A DNA stretch of 33,231 nucleotides from positions 1-33,231 of the forward strand of contig CALZTP010000021.1 of assembly GCA_945829115.1 (NCBI GenBank), in the 5' to 3' direction. How positions within the stretch are numbered: the stretch's first letter is position 1; each line of letters begins with the position of its first letter. Below the pieces are notes generated by a model, which was not told the DNA's origin, did not search any database, and was given only the letters and a program-made list of their open reading frames with translations. Source of the DNA: an uncultured bacterium. Its GTDB lineage: Bacteria; Bacteroidota; Bacteroidia; Bacteroidales; Bacteroidaceae. Below are positions 1 through 7,846 of this stretch, piece by piece. A program made the translations under genes and the position numbers.

Positions 1-54
1 CTGCATCACCAATCAATACAATCATTATAAAAATAATTTTGCACACCTACTTAT
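1..54 (+). mobile_element. Right-hand part of a terminal-inverted-repeat element, cut by window edge
   Basis: These 54 bases match 10093-10146 at 53 of 54 positions; the only difference is G instead of A at position 3. Bases 24-54 are identical to the 31-bp terminal inverted repeat that closes the complete element at 9979-10146. The rest of this copy should lie to the left of the window. It has the same orientation as the complete copy, so the two form direct repeats about 10.1 kb apart. No transposase is visible, so any mobility would depend on an enzyme encoded elsewhere. Confidence 0.75.
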
Positions 55-119
55 TCAAATAAAGATAATAAGCTTTTTAGAGAAGAAGCACATTTTTACA
101 AGGTGTACAGTCTCACATT

Positions 120-134
120 TTGTAACAGTTACAA
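120..134. promoter_or_regulatory. 15-bp perfect palindrome, possible operator
   Basis: TTGTAAC and GTTACAA flank a single central A. It stands alone in an AT-rich spacer with no gene start nearby in the window. The shape fits a dimeric regulator site, but nothing identifies the protein, and a chance palindrome of this size is possible. No gene is seen in 55-182. Confidence 0.3.
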
Positions 135-182
135 TGCCCCATTTTTCATGGAATCACAATTTTTATTCCTTCATCGCCACGG

Positions 183-394
183 TTTAGGCTGGAAGGCTTA
201 TTGATGATTATTGATTGCTGATTATTGATTGTTTTGGTACTGGCTTCCAGCCAGTTGATTGGCTATCAGTTATCCGGAGACTTCGTCCCCGGCATTACTG
301 AAAGTATAGGCTTCCAGCCTAAGCAATCAATAATCAGTAATCAACCATCAGTAATCAGTAATCACAGTTTCATCAATAAGGCTTCCTGCCTAAA
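183..394. repeat. Large imperfect inverted repeat with low-complexity GATTA/GATTG arms
   Basis: Bases 183-207 are the reverse complement of 370-394 at 23 of 25 positions. Inside, CTGATTATTGATTG at 218-231 is the perfect complement of 324-337. Further GGCTTCCAGCC-type blocks occur at 242-252 and 309-319. The centre carries smaller foldbacks, for example ACTGG/CCAGT around 239-255. The arms are built from near-tandem units such as GATTACTGATT. Reading frames across this segment simply translate the repeats, and I see no gene. It ends 15 bp beyond the queH stop, so it could fold into a large cruciform or act as a transcript end for that gene, but no T-run follows. Confidence 0.6.
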
Positions 395-408
395 CTGTGC
401 GGATGGTA

Positions 409-1017
409 TTATGGTTGAGGTATTTGAGGGCTTTGCGGTCTAAAGCTGAATTCACAACCGCAATAGAGTTGGTTGTAGAAGCCATTCTGTTTGAGCAGTT
501 CGTTGCGACGCTGCTGCAGACCACCTTTCCTCCAGTTTCGCCCATCGAATGCGACACGTGGAGAAGAGAAGCGAGCATTGACTGTGTCTGCAGCCCATTG
601 TCCCGCCTCGTTGATCTGCTCGATACTCTTCCAGCGACTTGATGCGAGAGTTGTGGTGAAAGAGTCTATACCTTCCCGAACAGCCACCTCGGCAGCGTGT
701 AGGAGTCGGACTTTAAAACATTTCAGACAACGGAGTCCTCTCTCTGGTTCGCTCTCCATGCCTTCTATCTCCTTCAGCCATGAGTTGTGGTAGCAGTTCC
801 ATCCCTTCCAGTTCTCGTTGCTGTCGTCGTCAATAATCTGCAAGCCGAGTTCTTTGACATATTTAGTGATTTCGTTTTTCCGAATGTAATACTCCTCCTC
901 AGGATAGATGTTTGGATTGCAGTAATAGACAACCGGCGTGATGCCATTGTTCATCATCCACTCTATAATGGCAGAAGAGCATGGAGCGCAGCAGGAATGA
1001 AGTAGAACTTTTTTCAT
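409..1017 (-). CDS. queH: Epoxyqueuosine reductase QueH
   Basis: QueH reduces epoxyqueuosine to queuosine in the wobble position of tRNAs with GUN anticodons, the last step of queuosine synthesis, in the cytosol. The 202-residue protein begins with the CCAPC motif (C9, C10, C13). It also has RCLKCFKVRL (C97, C100), FTTTL at 120-124 and FYNQLYCGC at the end (C186, C188). These cysteines are expected to hold an iron-sulfur cluster and a second metal in this family (formerly DUF208). The start at 1017 puts CCAPC at the expected place near the N-terminus. It lies 33 bp after nudC on the same strand and is probably co-transcribed. The last dozen residues are proline/glutamine rich and run towards the adjacent inverted repeat, so the C-terminus may be slightly extended. 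Confidence 0.9.
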   Translation of the reverse strand: MKKVLLHSCCAPCSSAIIEWMMNNGITPVVYYCNPNIYPEEEYYIRKNEITKYVKELGLQIIDDDSNENWKGWNCYHNSWLKEIEGMESEPERGLRCLKCFKVRLLHAAEVAVREGIDSFTTTLASSRWKSIEQINEAGQWAADTVNARFSSPRVAFDGRNWRKGGLQQRRNELLKQNGFYNQLYCGCEFSFRPQSPQIPQP

Positions 1018-1050
1018 GATGTTTTCTTCTTTGATGAAGAGATTAAGAGA

Positions 1051-1821
1051 TTATTCTTGTAGAATCCAATGGTCAATAAGCCTTCTCGCAATGGAGAGCT
1101 TATCGGGAAGGGTAGGGAGGTTGTTTCTTGTGAACCACTCTGCACACAGCAATTCCTCCTCCTGAACTTTTATATTCCCAGAGACATAGTCAGCCTCAAA
1201 ACCAACCATTAGTCCGCAAGGGTATGGCCATGGCTGGGAACTGAAATAGCGTATGTTGGAGATGGTTAGTCCGGTTTCTTCTAAAACCTCACGGTGTACA
1301 GCCTCTTCGAGTGTCTCGCCAGTCTCCACGAATCCTGCCACAAGTCCGAAGAAATTCTTTCTGAAGTTCTTTCCTCTAACGAGCAACACCTCATCGCCTT
1401 TGTGTATGAGCACAATGATGGCAGTGGCAAGGAGCGGCCAGATTTCTTTTCCGCACGTTGGGCATTTCTTTGATATCTCGGTATGCCAAGAAAGGGGTGA
1501 GCCGCAGACTCCACAAAAGCGTGTCTGTTTGTCCCAATACATTATCTCCTCGCATTTCCCCGCCTTTTGATAGACAGAGAATTCAAGCAGGTTGAACGAC
1601 TCGCGAAGGCCGATGTATTCAAAACCCATCTTTTCTTTTCTCTCCGAAAGGCTCACCGCCTTCACTGCAGAGCCGTCTGGGAAGGGTGTGATGGATTGAA
1701 TGCGGTCATGCTCGTTGAGTGCCACAGGGCATTGCTCACCTTCTGGCACCTCACGTTTTCCTTCTTTTTCCTCGCTGAGGAGAATGTCTCCATCATGGAA
1801 AATAAACCAATATGTTTTCAT
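1051..1821 (-). CDS. nudC: NAD(H) pyrophosphatase / RNA deNADding Nudix hydrolase NudC
   Basis: The protein hydrolyses NADH to NMNH and AMP; NudC of other bacteria also removes NAD caps from RNA 5' ends. Visible features are a four-cysteine zinc ribbon (C103, C106, C120, C123), the Nudix box at 163-185 with REVLEETG, and the family signature SQPWPYP at 195-201, usually SQPWPFP. Length is 256 residues, close to the roughly 257 usual for the family. The N-terminal domain is divergent, as is typical. It stands first of a two-gene unit with queH. The 109-bp spacer upstream, to the GHL10 gene, contains short G-rich repeats and no clear promoter box. Confidence 0.92.
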   Translation of the reverse strand: MKTYWFIFHDGDILLSEEKEGKREVPEGEQCPVALNEHDRIQSITPFPDGSAVKAVSLSERKEKMGFEYIGLRESFNLLEFSVYQKAGKCEEIMYWDKQTRFCGVCGSPLSWHTEISKKCPTCGKEIWPLLATAIIVLIHKGDEVLLVRGKNFRKNFFGLVAGFVETGETLEEAVHREVLEETGLTISNIRYFSSQPWPYPCGLMVGFEADYVSGNIKVQEEELLCAEWFTRNNLPTLPDKLSIARRLIDHWILQE

Positions 1822-1872
1822 TGTGAATGATTTTTAATGTTGAGAGAGCAAGGCTTAAACGGCACGACCCAG

Positions 1873-1930
1873 CAGGGGCAGGGGTGTTTGCCGCACCGAA
1901 GGGCAGGGGGGAGCCGCACCGAAGGGGCAG
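1873..1930. repeat. G-rich short tandem repeat spacer
   Basis: GCCGCACCGAAGGGCAG at 1890-1906 is repeated at 1913-1930 with one extra G, and AGGGGCAGGGG-like blocks precede it. The composition is far more GC-rich than neighbouring spacers. Similar GCAGGGG blocks fill the spacer at 15165-15360. The second copy stops exactly at the stop codon of the upstream gene. No gene is seen here. Confidence 0.55.
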
Positions 1931-3499
1931 TTAGAGCTTTATTGATTTCTTTTTTGCCTTGCTCTCGTTGTCGATTCTGTTTAGAGCCGTTACGATGAAG
2001 GTGTATTTTGATTTGCCGTCCCTGTAGTTCAGTTTCAGGAAGTTATCGGTTGTTATAGCCACGATGTTGCTGGCACTGTTGATGTTTATTTTCTCACCCT
2101 TTTTGAACGCATAGACAACATACTTGGCAGGTGCAGTCTCCCAATCTTTTCCCTCTACTGGGGTCCAGAAAAGTACATAATCGTTGTCGATGAACATGGT
2201 TTTTAACTTCTTTACCTTTTTAGGAGACTTAGAAGAGAGGAACGGCATAGAGGGATGAAGAGCTGGGTGGTTCCAGTATTTCTGACGCAATAGAGTGCCA
2301 TAGTTCCCGACATTGTCAACAGCCGCCTTTGCATACCAGAGCACAGTGCCCTTTACGTTTGATAACTGCTTGTGAAGACTCATCTTTGCGTCCATCTGAT
2401 GCCGACTGTTGTTCTTTGGATCAGTGTATTTCACTGTACGCTCAATATCCTCACCGATGTAAAGTGGGCGCTTCCCGCTGTATTTGTTCCACCAATGAAT
2501 CAGCTCCTTATAGTCGGCTGCAGGATGCCCTATTTGCCAGTATATCTGTGGCACACAATAGTCTATCCATCCGTTGTTTACCCAAAGTAGAATATCGGCA
2601 TAGAGATCATCGTAGTTCTGCGTGCCGTTTGTGTTCGAGCCATTCTTTGGGTCGGACTTCTTGTTACGGTAGATACCGAATGGAGAGATTCCGAACTTCA
2701 CCCATGGCTTTATCTCGTGAATAACCTTTCCCACCTCCTGCACGAATACGTTCACATTATCTCGTCTCCAGTCGTTCTTGTCTAAGATCCCGTTGTTGTT
2801 CATACGGAAAAACTTATCGTCAGGAATTGTCTGCCCAGCCGCTGGGTAAGGGTAGAAATAATCATCCATGTGCAGACCGTCAATGTCGTATCGCTCAACG
2901 ATATCTCTCACCACCTGATATATATACTCCCTATTCTCTTTTATGGCAGGATTGAGAATCAGCTGACCATCATAAGAGAATACCCGCTCAGGGTGGAGAA
3001 TGGCGATATGGTTTGTGGCTAACTGCTTTGTGGTCTTTGTTTTAGCACGATAAGGGTTTATCCATGCATGCAGCTCCATACCCCTTTTGTGACATTCGTC
3101 AATCATCCATTTCAGAGGGTCCCAATACTGCTTTGGCGGTACACCCTGCTGCCCAGAGAGAAATCGGCTCCATGGTTCTATCTTGCTGGGATAGAGCGCA
3201 TCGCATTCTGGTCGCACTTGGAAGATGATTGCGTTGCAGCCATCTTTCTTTAGTTCGTTAAGTTGGTGTGTGAGCGTTTCCTGCATTTTCTTTGTAGGCA
3301 TGCCTTGGAACTGCCCGTTTACACACTGAATCCAAGCTCCTCTAAACTCCCTTTTCGGATTTGCGTATAGAGAGAAAGAGAGGCTTATGGCAAAGAGCAG
3401 GAGCAAAGCCTTTGCGTATGAGCATGACTTCTCTATTCTGATTTTACAGAGGGAAGGACTATTCTTCTTTTGGGGAGCGAGAGTGTTTGTTATCTTCAT
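1931..3499 (-). CDS. Secreted glycosyl hydrolase-like protein, GHL10 (DUF187) family
   Basis: A 522-residue exported protein. A hydrophobic signal segment lies at about 28-46 after a long basic N-region; a start at one of the later codons is not excluded, but none is an ATG before the signal segment. The body matches the family-10-like TIM barrel (PF02638): GAWIQCVNG at 54-62, CNAIIFQVRPECD at 88-100, HAWINPYR at 144-151 and DIDGLHMDDYFYPYP at 205-219, the last holding likely catalytic acids. The C-terminal 100 residues look like a fibronectin III-like beta domain. Relatives are periplasmic or surface proteins thought to act on polysaccharide; the substrate is not known. It precedes nudC and follows the metallo-hydrolase gene with a 51-bp gap. 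Confidence 0.82.
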   Translation of the reverse strand: MKITNTLAPQKKNSPSLCKIRIEKSCSYAKALLLLFAISLSFSLYANPKREFRGAWIQCVNGQFQGMPTKKMQETLTHQLNELKKDGCNAIIFQVRPECDALYPSKIEPWSRFLSGQQGVPPKQYWDPLKWMIDECHKRGMELHAWINPYRAKTKTTKQLATNHIAILHPERVFSYDGQLILNPAIKENREYIYQVVRDIVERYDIDGLHMDDYFYPYPAAGQTIPDDKFFRMNNNGILDKNDWRRDNVNVFVQEVGKVIHEIKPWVKFGISPFGIYRNKKSDPKNGSNTNGTQNYDDLYADILLWVNNGWIDYCVPQIYWQIGHPAADYKELIHWWNKYSGKRPLYIGEDIERTVKYTDPKNNSRHQMDAKMSLHKQLSNVKGTVLWYAKAAVDNVGNYGTLLRQKYWNHPALHPSMPFLSSKSPKKVKKLKTMFIDNDYVLFWTPVEGKDWETAPAKYVVYAFKKGEKININSASNIVAITTDNFLKLNYRDGKSKYTFIVTALNRIDNESKAKKKSIKL

Positions 3500-3550
3500 T
3501 ATTGTTTTCTGAATGCTGTTGTAAAAAAAATCTATTGTTTGTGATATATA

Positions 3551-4354
3551 TTATTCAAGATGATAGACCTCAGAAGGTGTCTTTCGCCTCAAGACCTCAA
3601 GCAGAAAGTCTTTTCCTGGAACGATGCCGAACTGCTGGAGCTGATATTCTACAGTCTTTCGAGCCAGCTCTGGGTGGTTGTTCTCTTCTGAGAGATGACA
3701 GAGCCATACCTGCTTCAGTTTCTCTGTTGCGTTTTCTGCCAAGGCGATGCCACATTCCTTATTTGATAGATGCCCATTTCCACTTGTGATACGATCCTTG
3801 AGGTGTTGCGGGTATGTACCCATCATGAGTTTCTCATATTCGTAGTTAGCCTCTATGACGAGGTAGTTAGCCTCTTGAATGTACTTTCGCATTTCTTCTG
3901 TTATTTTCCCCGCGTCAGTGATAAGACAGAAGGTTATTTCACCGTGTTTTATGCAGAACCCGACATTATCAGTGCTGTCGTGAGGAACCTTGAATGCAAC
4001 GAATTCGAAGTCACCCACCTTATAGTTCACGCCATAGGTGATGTATCTTTCACATCCCGCTCCAACTTTTTTCCTTACGCAGAAGTTCCGCTCTATGCCC
4101 CGATGAACGTCGAGTGTGGCATAAACAGGCAGGCAATGGTCTGTGGAGATTGCTCCTACCGACTTGATATGGTCTGCATGGTCGTGTGTTACGAGTATGG
4201 CTTGGATATTCTGCATGGGTAGGCCGTAGTTTCCGAAATATTTCTTCAGAGTTCTGGCACCTATTCCTGCATCTATTAGAATACCTTCTTTTTCGGTGAA
4301 CAGGTAGTAGCAGTTTCCGCTGCTCCCGCTTCCGAAGCAAATAAAATTCAACAT
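3551..4354 (-). CDS. MBL-fold metallo-hydrolase, YycJ/WalJ type
   Basis: Cytosolic metallo-beta-lactamase-fold hydrolase of 267 residues. The metal motif THDHADH is at 56-62, with further likely ligands H125 (VPHDS), D147 (ITDAG) and H220 (WLCHLSEENN). The opening FICFGSGSSGNCYYL is characteristic of the YycJ group, which has been linked to cell-wall and DNA-repair functions (5'-3' exonuclease activity has been described for relatives). The substrate here cannot be read from sequence. It begins 18 bp after cytidine deaminase and is probably in the same transcript. Confidence 0.85.
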   Translation of the reverse strand: MLNFICFGSGSSGNCYYLFTEKEGILIDAGIGARTLKKYFGNYGLPMQNIQAILVTHDHADHIKSVGAISTDHCLPVYATLDVHRGIERNFCVRKKVGAGCERYITYGVNYKVGDFEFVAFKVPHDSTDNVGFCIKHGEITFCLITDAGKITEEMRKYIQEANYLVIEANYEYEKLMMGTYPQHLKDRITSGNGHLSNKECGIALAENATEKLKQVWLCHLSEENNHPELARKTVEYQLQQFGIVPGKDFLLEVLRRKTPSEVYHLE

Positions 4355-4372
4355 TTTAGAGTTAGTTAGAGT

Positions 4373-4858
4373 TTATGCGTCCATGTCTGTTTTTTCGAAG
4401 CAGAGAGGTAGCAAGTCCTTCACGCTTCTTACGACATAGATATGTTCTGTTCCGTAGAGAAGAATCTCTATCGGATGGTTGTAACGTTCTTCTATTTCAA
4501 GAATGACCTGCCGGCAAGAGCCGCAAGGCGATATAGGTTGTGATACCAGTTCTCCTGAGGTGTTTCTTGCAGCAATGGCAAGATGAGTGATAGGCTGGTC
4601 TGGGTGTTGCGACTGTGCTGCAAAGATAGCGGTACGTTCTGCACAAAGCCCTACTGGGTATGCTGCATTTTCTTGGTTTGCCCCAATCACCGTTCTTCCG
4701 TTGGCGAGCATAACACATGCACCTACCTTGAAGTGTGAATATGGAGAGTAAGAGTTCTGTGTTGCCTCGATTGCTTTTTCAACTACGGTTTTCTGCTCTT
4801 CATTCAGTTCTTCGAATGTGCATATTCCGACTGAAATGTTTATTTCTTTTGTTTTCAT
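4373..4858 (-). CDS. cdd: Cytidine deaminase
   Basis: Converts cytidine and deoxycytidine to uridine forms in pyrimidine salvage. The chosen start gives 161 residues, the normal size for Bacteroidetes enzymes. It has the zinc motifs CAE (C72, E74, proton shuttle) and PCGSC (C112, C115). The open frame continues 49 codons upstream, but that extension is lysine-rich, unlike the family, and overlaps the end of the preceding gene. The start codon is fused to a copy of the dispersed motif: GCACACCTACTTATG at 4870-4856 on the minus strand, so there is no Shine-Dalgarno sequence at the usual distance. Confidence 0.9.
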   Translation of the reverse strand: MKTKEINISVGICTFEELNEEQKTVVEKAIEATQNSYSPYSHFKVGACVMLANGRTVIGANQENAAYPVGLCAERTAIFAAQSQHPDQPITHLAIAARNTSGELVSQPISPCGSCRQVILEIEERYNHPIEILLYGTEHIYVVRSVKDLLPLCFEKTDMDA

Positions 4859-4870
4859 AAGTAGGTGTGC
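4856..4870 (-). promoter_or_regulatory. Dispersed motif GCACACCTACTTAT abutting the cdd start codon
   Basis: On the minus strand GCACACCTACTT is followed directly by the ATG of cdd. The same block is the tip of the element at 9979-10146 and lies directly before two other start codons (9716, 12583). Its role is unknown; in transcripts it would be the last bases of the leader. It resembles the 16S 3' tail itself rather than its complement, so it cannot serve as a Shine-Dalgarno sequence. Confidence 0.45.
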
Positions 4871-4907
4871 TATATCCATTTGGTATTTGCTGTTTCTCTT
4901 TCGATTG

Positions 4908-6407
4908 CTACTTGCCTTGATCTTCCCCTTCTGCTTCTTTTTCCTCCTCAGCTGGAGCCTCGTAGCAGCCCATGTCAGGATTCTCGTCTCTTGGCAGGGC
5001 ATCACGGTCGAGAGGTAGAGCAGATGCTTTGTCTGCCTTTCCTATGGCTAACGACACATTCTTTAAATGGAAGTCGTATCTGAGGAGTTCTGTGTCTACC
5101 GTTTTAAAATTTTTATAGCCAGAAGAGACAGTATCTTCAGTGTTCTCAAAGATTGTGCCATAAAATCTGAGAGTGTCTATCTTTGCCTTCACCGTGTCTT
5201 TCCTCAGCAGTGAATATTCTATTCTTACATCTGCTTCTGTTGAGTCGGCAAGAATTTCCATATATTCGTCTTTTGAATATCCTGTTATTATGGAGTTTCT
5301 CACAAGCATAGAACTCTGGTTGTAGGTAGCAGTCTCTGTTGTGTTTGAGAAGAGGAGAGCATATCCCCTATTTGCCGTAAAGGGATAGAACTGAGCTATT
5401 GTGCAGTTGTTTATGGAGGTTTTTCCACCAGTGAGCGCAATGCAGTCCATCAGCGCATTTGAGAACAGCGAGTTTTCTATGCTTATGTTACAGTTCTCAG
5501 CATAAAGTCCGTAGCCTTTGTTGTTGTGTATGGTTGATGAAGAGATGAAGAGCTTCTCACTGTCTGTGGAAGAAGAGTCGCAGACTAAAGCATCGCAGGC
5601 GGAGTGTATGTCGGTGTGTTCAAGAATGTTACCGAAGCTACTATTGCGAAAGACGATTCCCCGCCATTGTCCGCTGACACCATCGTAGGGGAGATAGTCG
5701 AACATCCGGTCGAGACGACTTCCTCGAATTGTGACCTCTTTCCCTGGTTCTCCGAGAGATTGCAGTTTTCCAAATACCTCTATGCATGCGTTAGCGTTCA
5801 TGAAGAGCGTTGTTCCTGCCGAGAGCGTCATGGTTGCTCCAGGTTCTATTCTCAAAGTGTCGTCTATGAGGAGTCTCTCAGAGATTACGGTATCTCTGTT
5901 TATTACCGGCTTGCGGAGTTTTTTTATGTCCCACGACCAGGCAGAGAGTGCCACCTTCTGCTCTACACCACTTTCGTGATTAAAGATGAGCATGTCTGTG
6001 ATTTCCTGAGGAGTCTGCTGACCATTTTCGGGAGAGGTAAGCTCCACAAACACACGTAGGCTGTCTCCACGACGTATTTCCTCGTCAATAATCTGATATC
6101 CCTGTTTTTCTCCGAGGAACACCCCGTTGACGTTTATTCTGAATCCCGTCTGGTTTCCTTTTTCAAGTCTAATTTTCGAGCAGCGAATTCCTGATGAAGA
6201 GTTGTTGTACACCCAGAAAGTCTTTGTTGATGAAGGTGTCTTAGAAAAGACAGTATCCATGAAGACTGTGTCGCAGGAGAATGTGAGCAGGTTTCTTGGA
6301 TTTGCGCTGAAGTTGTCGTCATCACTACATGCCACAGTCGCTGCAGCCGCAACAGTCATTGCCACGACAAGGAGAAACGTGTGTATTTTCTTTCTTATGT
6401 AAGACAT
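4908..6407 (-). CDS. Surface lipoprotein with right-handed parallel beta-helix
   Basis: A predicted outer-membrane lipoprotein of 499 residues, with no enzymatic assignment. The start at 6407 (ATG after AAGAAAGAT) gives a short signal peptide ending in TVAC with C27 as the lipid-anchored residue. The frame also runs up to a GTG at 6503, which would bury the signal peptide. C27 is followed by SDDD, an acidic stretch that in Bacteroidetes favours export to the cell surface. An N-terminal beta domain (about 35-175) is followed by repeated short beta-helix coils rich in Asn/Ser (for example SIENSLF, SINNCTI), as in pectate-lyase-like folds. The tail ends DMGCYEAP, typical of this lipoprotein family, then an acidic run. 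It lies between tilS and cdd on the same strand. Confidence 0.75.
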   Translation of the reverse strand: MSYIRKKIHTFLLVVAMTVAAAATVACSDDDNFSANPRNLLTFSCDTVFMDTVFSKTPSSTKTFWVYNNSSSGIRCSKIRLEKGNQTGFRINVNGVFLGEKQGYQIIDEEIRRGDSLRVFVELTSPENGQQTPQEITDMLIFNHESGVEQKVALSAWSWDIKKLRKPVINRDTVISERLLIDDTLRIEPGATMTLSAGTTLFMNANACIEVFGKLQSLGEPGKEVTIRGSRLDRMFDYLPYDGVSGQWRGIVFRNSSFGNILEHTDIHSACDALVCDSSSTDSEKLFISSSTIHNNKGYGLYAENCNISIENSLFSNALMDCIALTGGKTSINNCTIAQFYPFTANRGYALLFSNTTETATYNQSSMLVRNSIITGYSKDEYMEILADSTEADVRIEYSLLRKDTVKAKIDTLRFYGTIFENTEDTVSSGYKNFKTVDTELLRYDFHLKNVSLAIGKADKASALPLDRDALPRDENPDMGCYEAPAEEEKEAEGEDQGK

Positions 6408-6505
6408 ATCTTTCTTTCTTGGTGTGTTTTGTGGGATGTCTCTGGAAGATTTTATCGTTTTTTGTGAGTCAGCAGATTGATTGCACGTTGAATAAGCCTT
6501 CACAT

Positions 6506-7843
6506 CTACTTGTATTCTATCTCCAGAATATTCTTTGTCTTTTCTGTTGTTTTATTCTTCTCGTTGATACGAAGGTTCACAACCCAAATTATTCTTCCGT
6601 TAGAGTCTGTAAGACAGAGCTGCTGACGTTTTTCTATGACAGAGAGTTTCCGGTCTGTAAGGAAATCGCTTATCAGCTTACTTCCTTTCATGCCAAGCGG
6701 AATGAATCGGTCGCCAGGTTTTGTTGTTCTGAGACATAGCGGAAAGGAGATGCTATCAGCATCAAGATGCACAGTTTCTGTAGATTTTGAGATCTTAAAG
6801 TCTTCATGTTTTGTGAACCTCTTTACAGAAAGCCTCTTTCCTTGATCATGAACATAAATACCTTCTTCAGGAATCACAAGCTGTGTGGGCGTTTTTGGAG
6901 TAGATGAAATAAGGAGCGCGTTCCTGTCTTTCACAATGAGTTTCCCGTCACCCTCCCAAAATTTTCCAGACTGTGTGGTTCTGTTCTCGGCTATCTGTGA
7001 GGCAATGATATTTGGTATGCCATTTTCAGAGAGAATGTTGAAGAGCAGGAACTGTGGTGAGGGATGTTTCTCTAATTCTTCAACGTCTATCTTCACAATC
7101 TCCTCACCGCTGATAGCGTGAAAGCGGGACACGCATTTCTTACGGCAGTCTTCGAGAGCAACTTCCACAATAGGCAGCATTTCTTCAAGATGCTGCGCTG
7201 TAGACGTAATGGATTCTATTACAGAGGGGTTTATCTCTTTCAGCAGAGGGAAGATGTTCAGCCGATACTTGTTTCGTGTGGCTTCGTCTGAAAGATTCGT
7301 GCTGTCGGTGACATAGTCTTGAGAAATGGAAGAAAGGTAGGCTTCTATCTCCTGGCGAGACAGACAGAGCAGTGGGCGCACAATATCTCCATTCTTCGCA
7401 CGTATTCCAGTAAGCCCTTTCAGTCCCGTTCCTCTGACAAGGTTCATGAGTACAGTTTCAGCACAGTCGTCTTTATGGTGTGCCACGCAGATGCTCTCTG
7501 CATTCAGAGTCTCCTTCAACTGTCGGAAGTGATTGTAGCGCAGATCACGAGCAGCCATTTCTATGCTTATGCGATGTAGCTCGCTATAAGTCTTTGTGTC
7601 GAAATGAACCAAATGAAGTGGAATATTCTGCTGCTGGCAGAGTGCCTTGCAAAACTCCTCATCGCGGTTGCTTTCCTCCCCTCTGAGATGGAAGTTGCAG
7701 TGTATCGCCTCTATCTTGTAGCCTAATGAATGTAGAATACGAACAAGTGCAACGCTGTCTGCCCCTCCAGAGAGTGCCACGAGATGCAGCCCGTCTTTTG
7801 AGAGTAGATACCTTCGCTGTATGAATTCCTGTACTTTTTTCAT
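6506..7843 (-). CDS. tilS: tRNA(Ile)-lysidine synthase TilS
   Basis: Ligates lysine to C34 of tRNA-Ile(CAU), so that it reads AUA and is charged with isoleucine; an essential cytosolic enzyme. The 445-residue protein has the PP-loop SGGADS at 25-30, the HCNFHLRGEES segment, and VAHHKDDCAETVLMNLVRGTG typical of N-type ATP pyrophosphatases. The C-terminal TilS substrate-binding domain (TTKPGDRFIPLGMKGSK) is also present. It starts 3 bp after the rlmI stop, so the two are translationally close. Its stop is 98 bp before the lipoprotein start. Confidence 0.95.
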   Translation of the reverse strand: MKKVQEFIQRRYLLSKDGLHLVALSGGADSVALVRILHSLGYKIEAIHCNFHLRGEESNRDEEFCKALCQQQNIPLHLVHFDTKTYSELHRISIEMAARDLRYNHFRQLKETLNAESICVAHHKDDCAETVLMNLVRGTGLKGLTGIRAKNGDIVRPLLCLSRQEIEAYLSSISQDYVTDSTNLSDEATRNKYRLNIFPLLKEINPSVIESITSTAQHLEEMLPIVEVALEDCRKKCVSRFHAISGEEIVKIDVEELEKHPSPQFLLFNILSENGIPNIIASQIAENRTTQSGKFWEGDGKLIVKDRNALLISSTPKTPTQLVIPEEGIYVHDQGKRLSVKRFTKHEDFKISKSTETVHLDADSISFPLCLRTTKPGDRFIPLGMKGSKLISDFLTDRKLSVIEKRQQLCLTDSNGRIIWVVNLRINEKNKTTEKTKNILEIEYK

Positions 7844-7846
7844 TGT

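Noticed and set aside
183..394. CRISPR array in the GATTACTGATT region
   Set aside because: The units are short, irregular and inverted rather than regularly spaced direct repeats, and no cas gene is present.
225..443. 72-codon plus-strand reading frame near the left edge
   Set aside because: It translates the arms of the inverted repeat and runs into the end of queH on the other strand.
4859..5005. N-terminal extension of cytidine deaminase
   Set aside because: The 49 extra residues are basic and unlike the family, overlap the lipoprotein gene, and the shorter start matches the normal 160-residue size.
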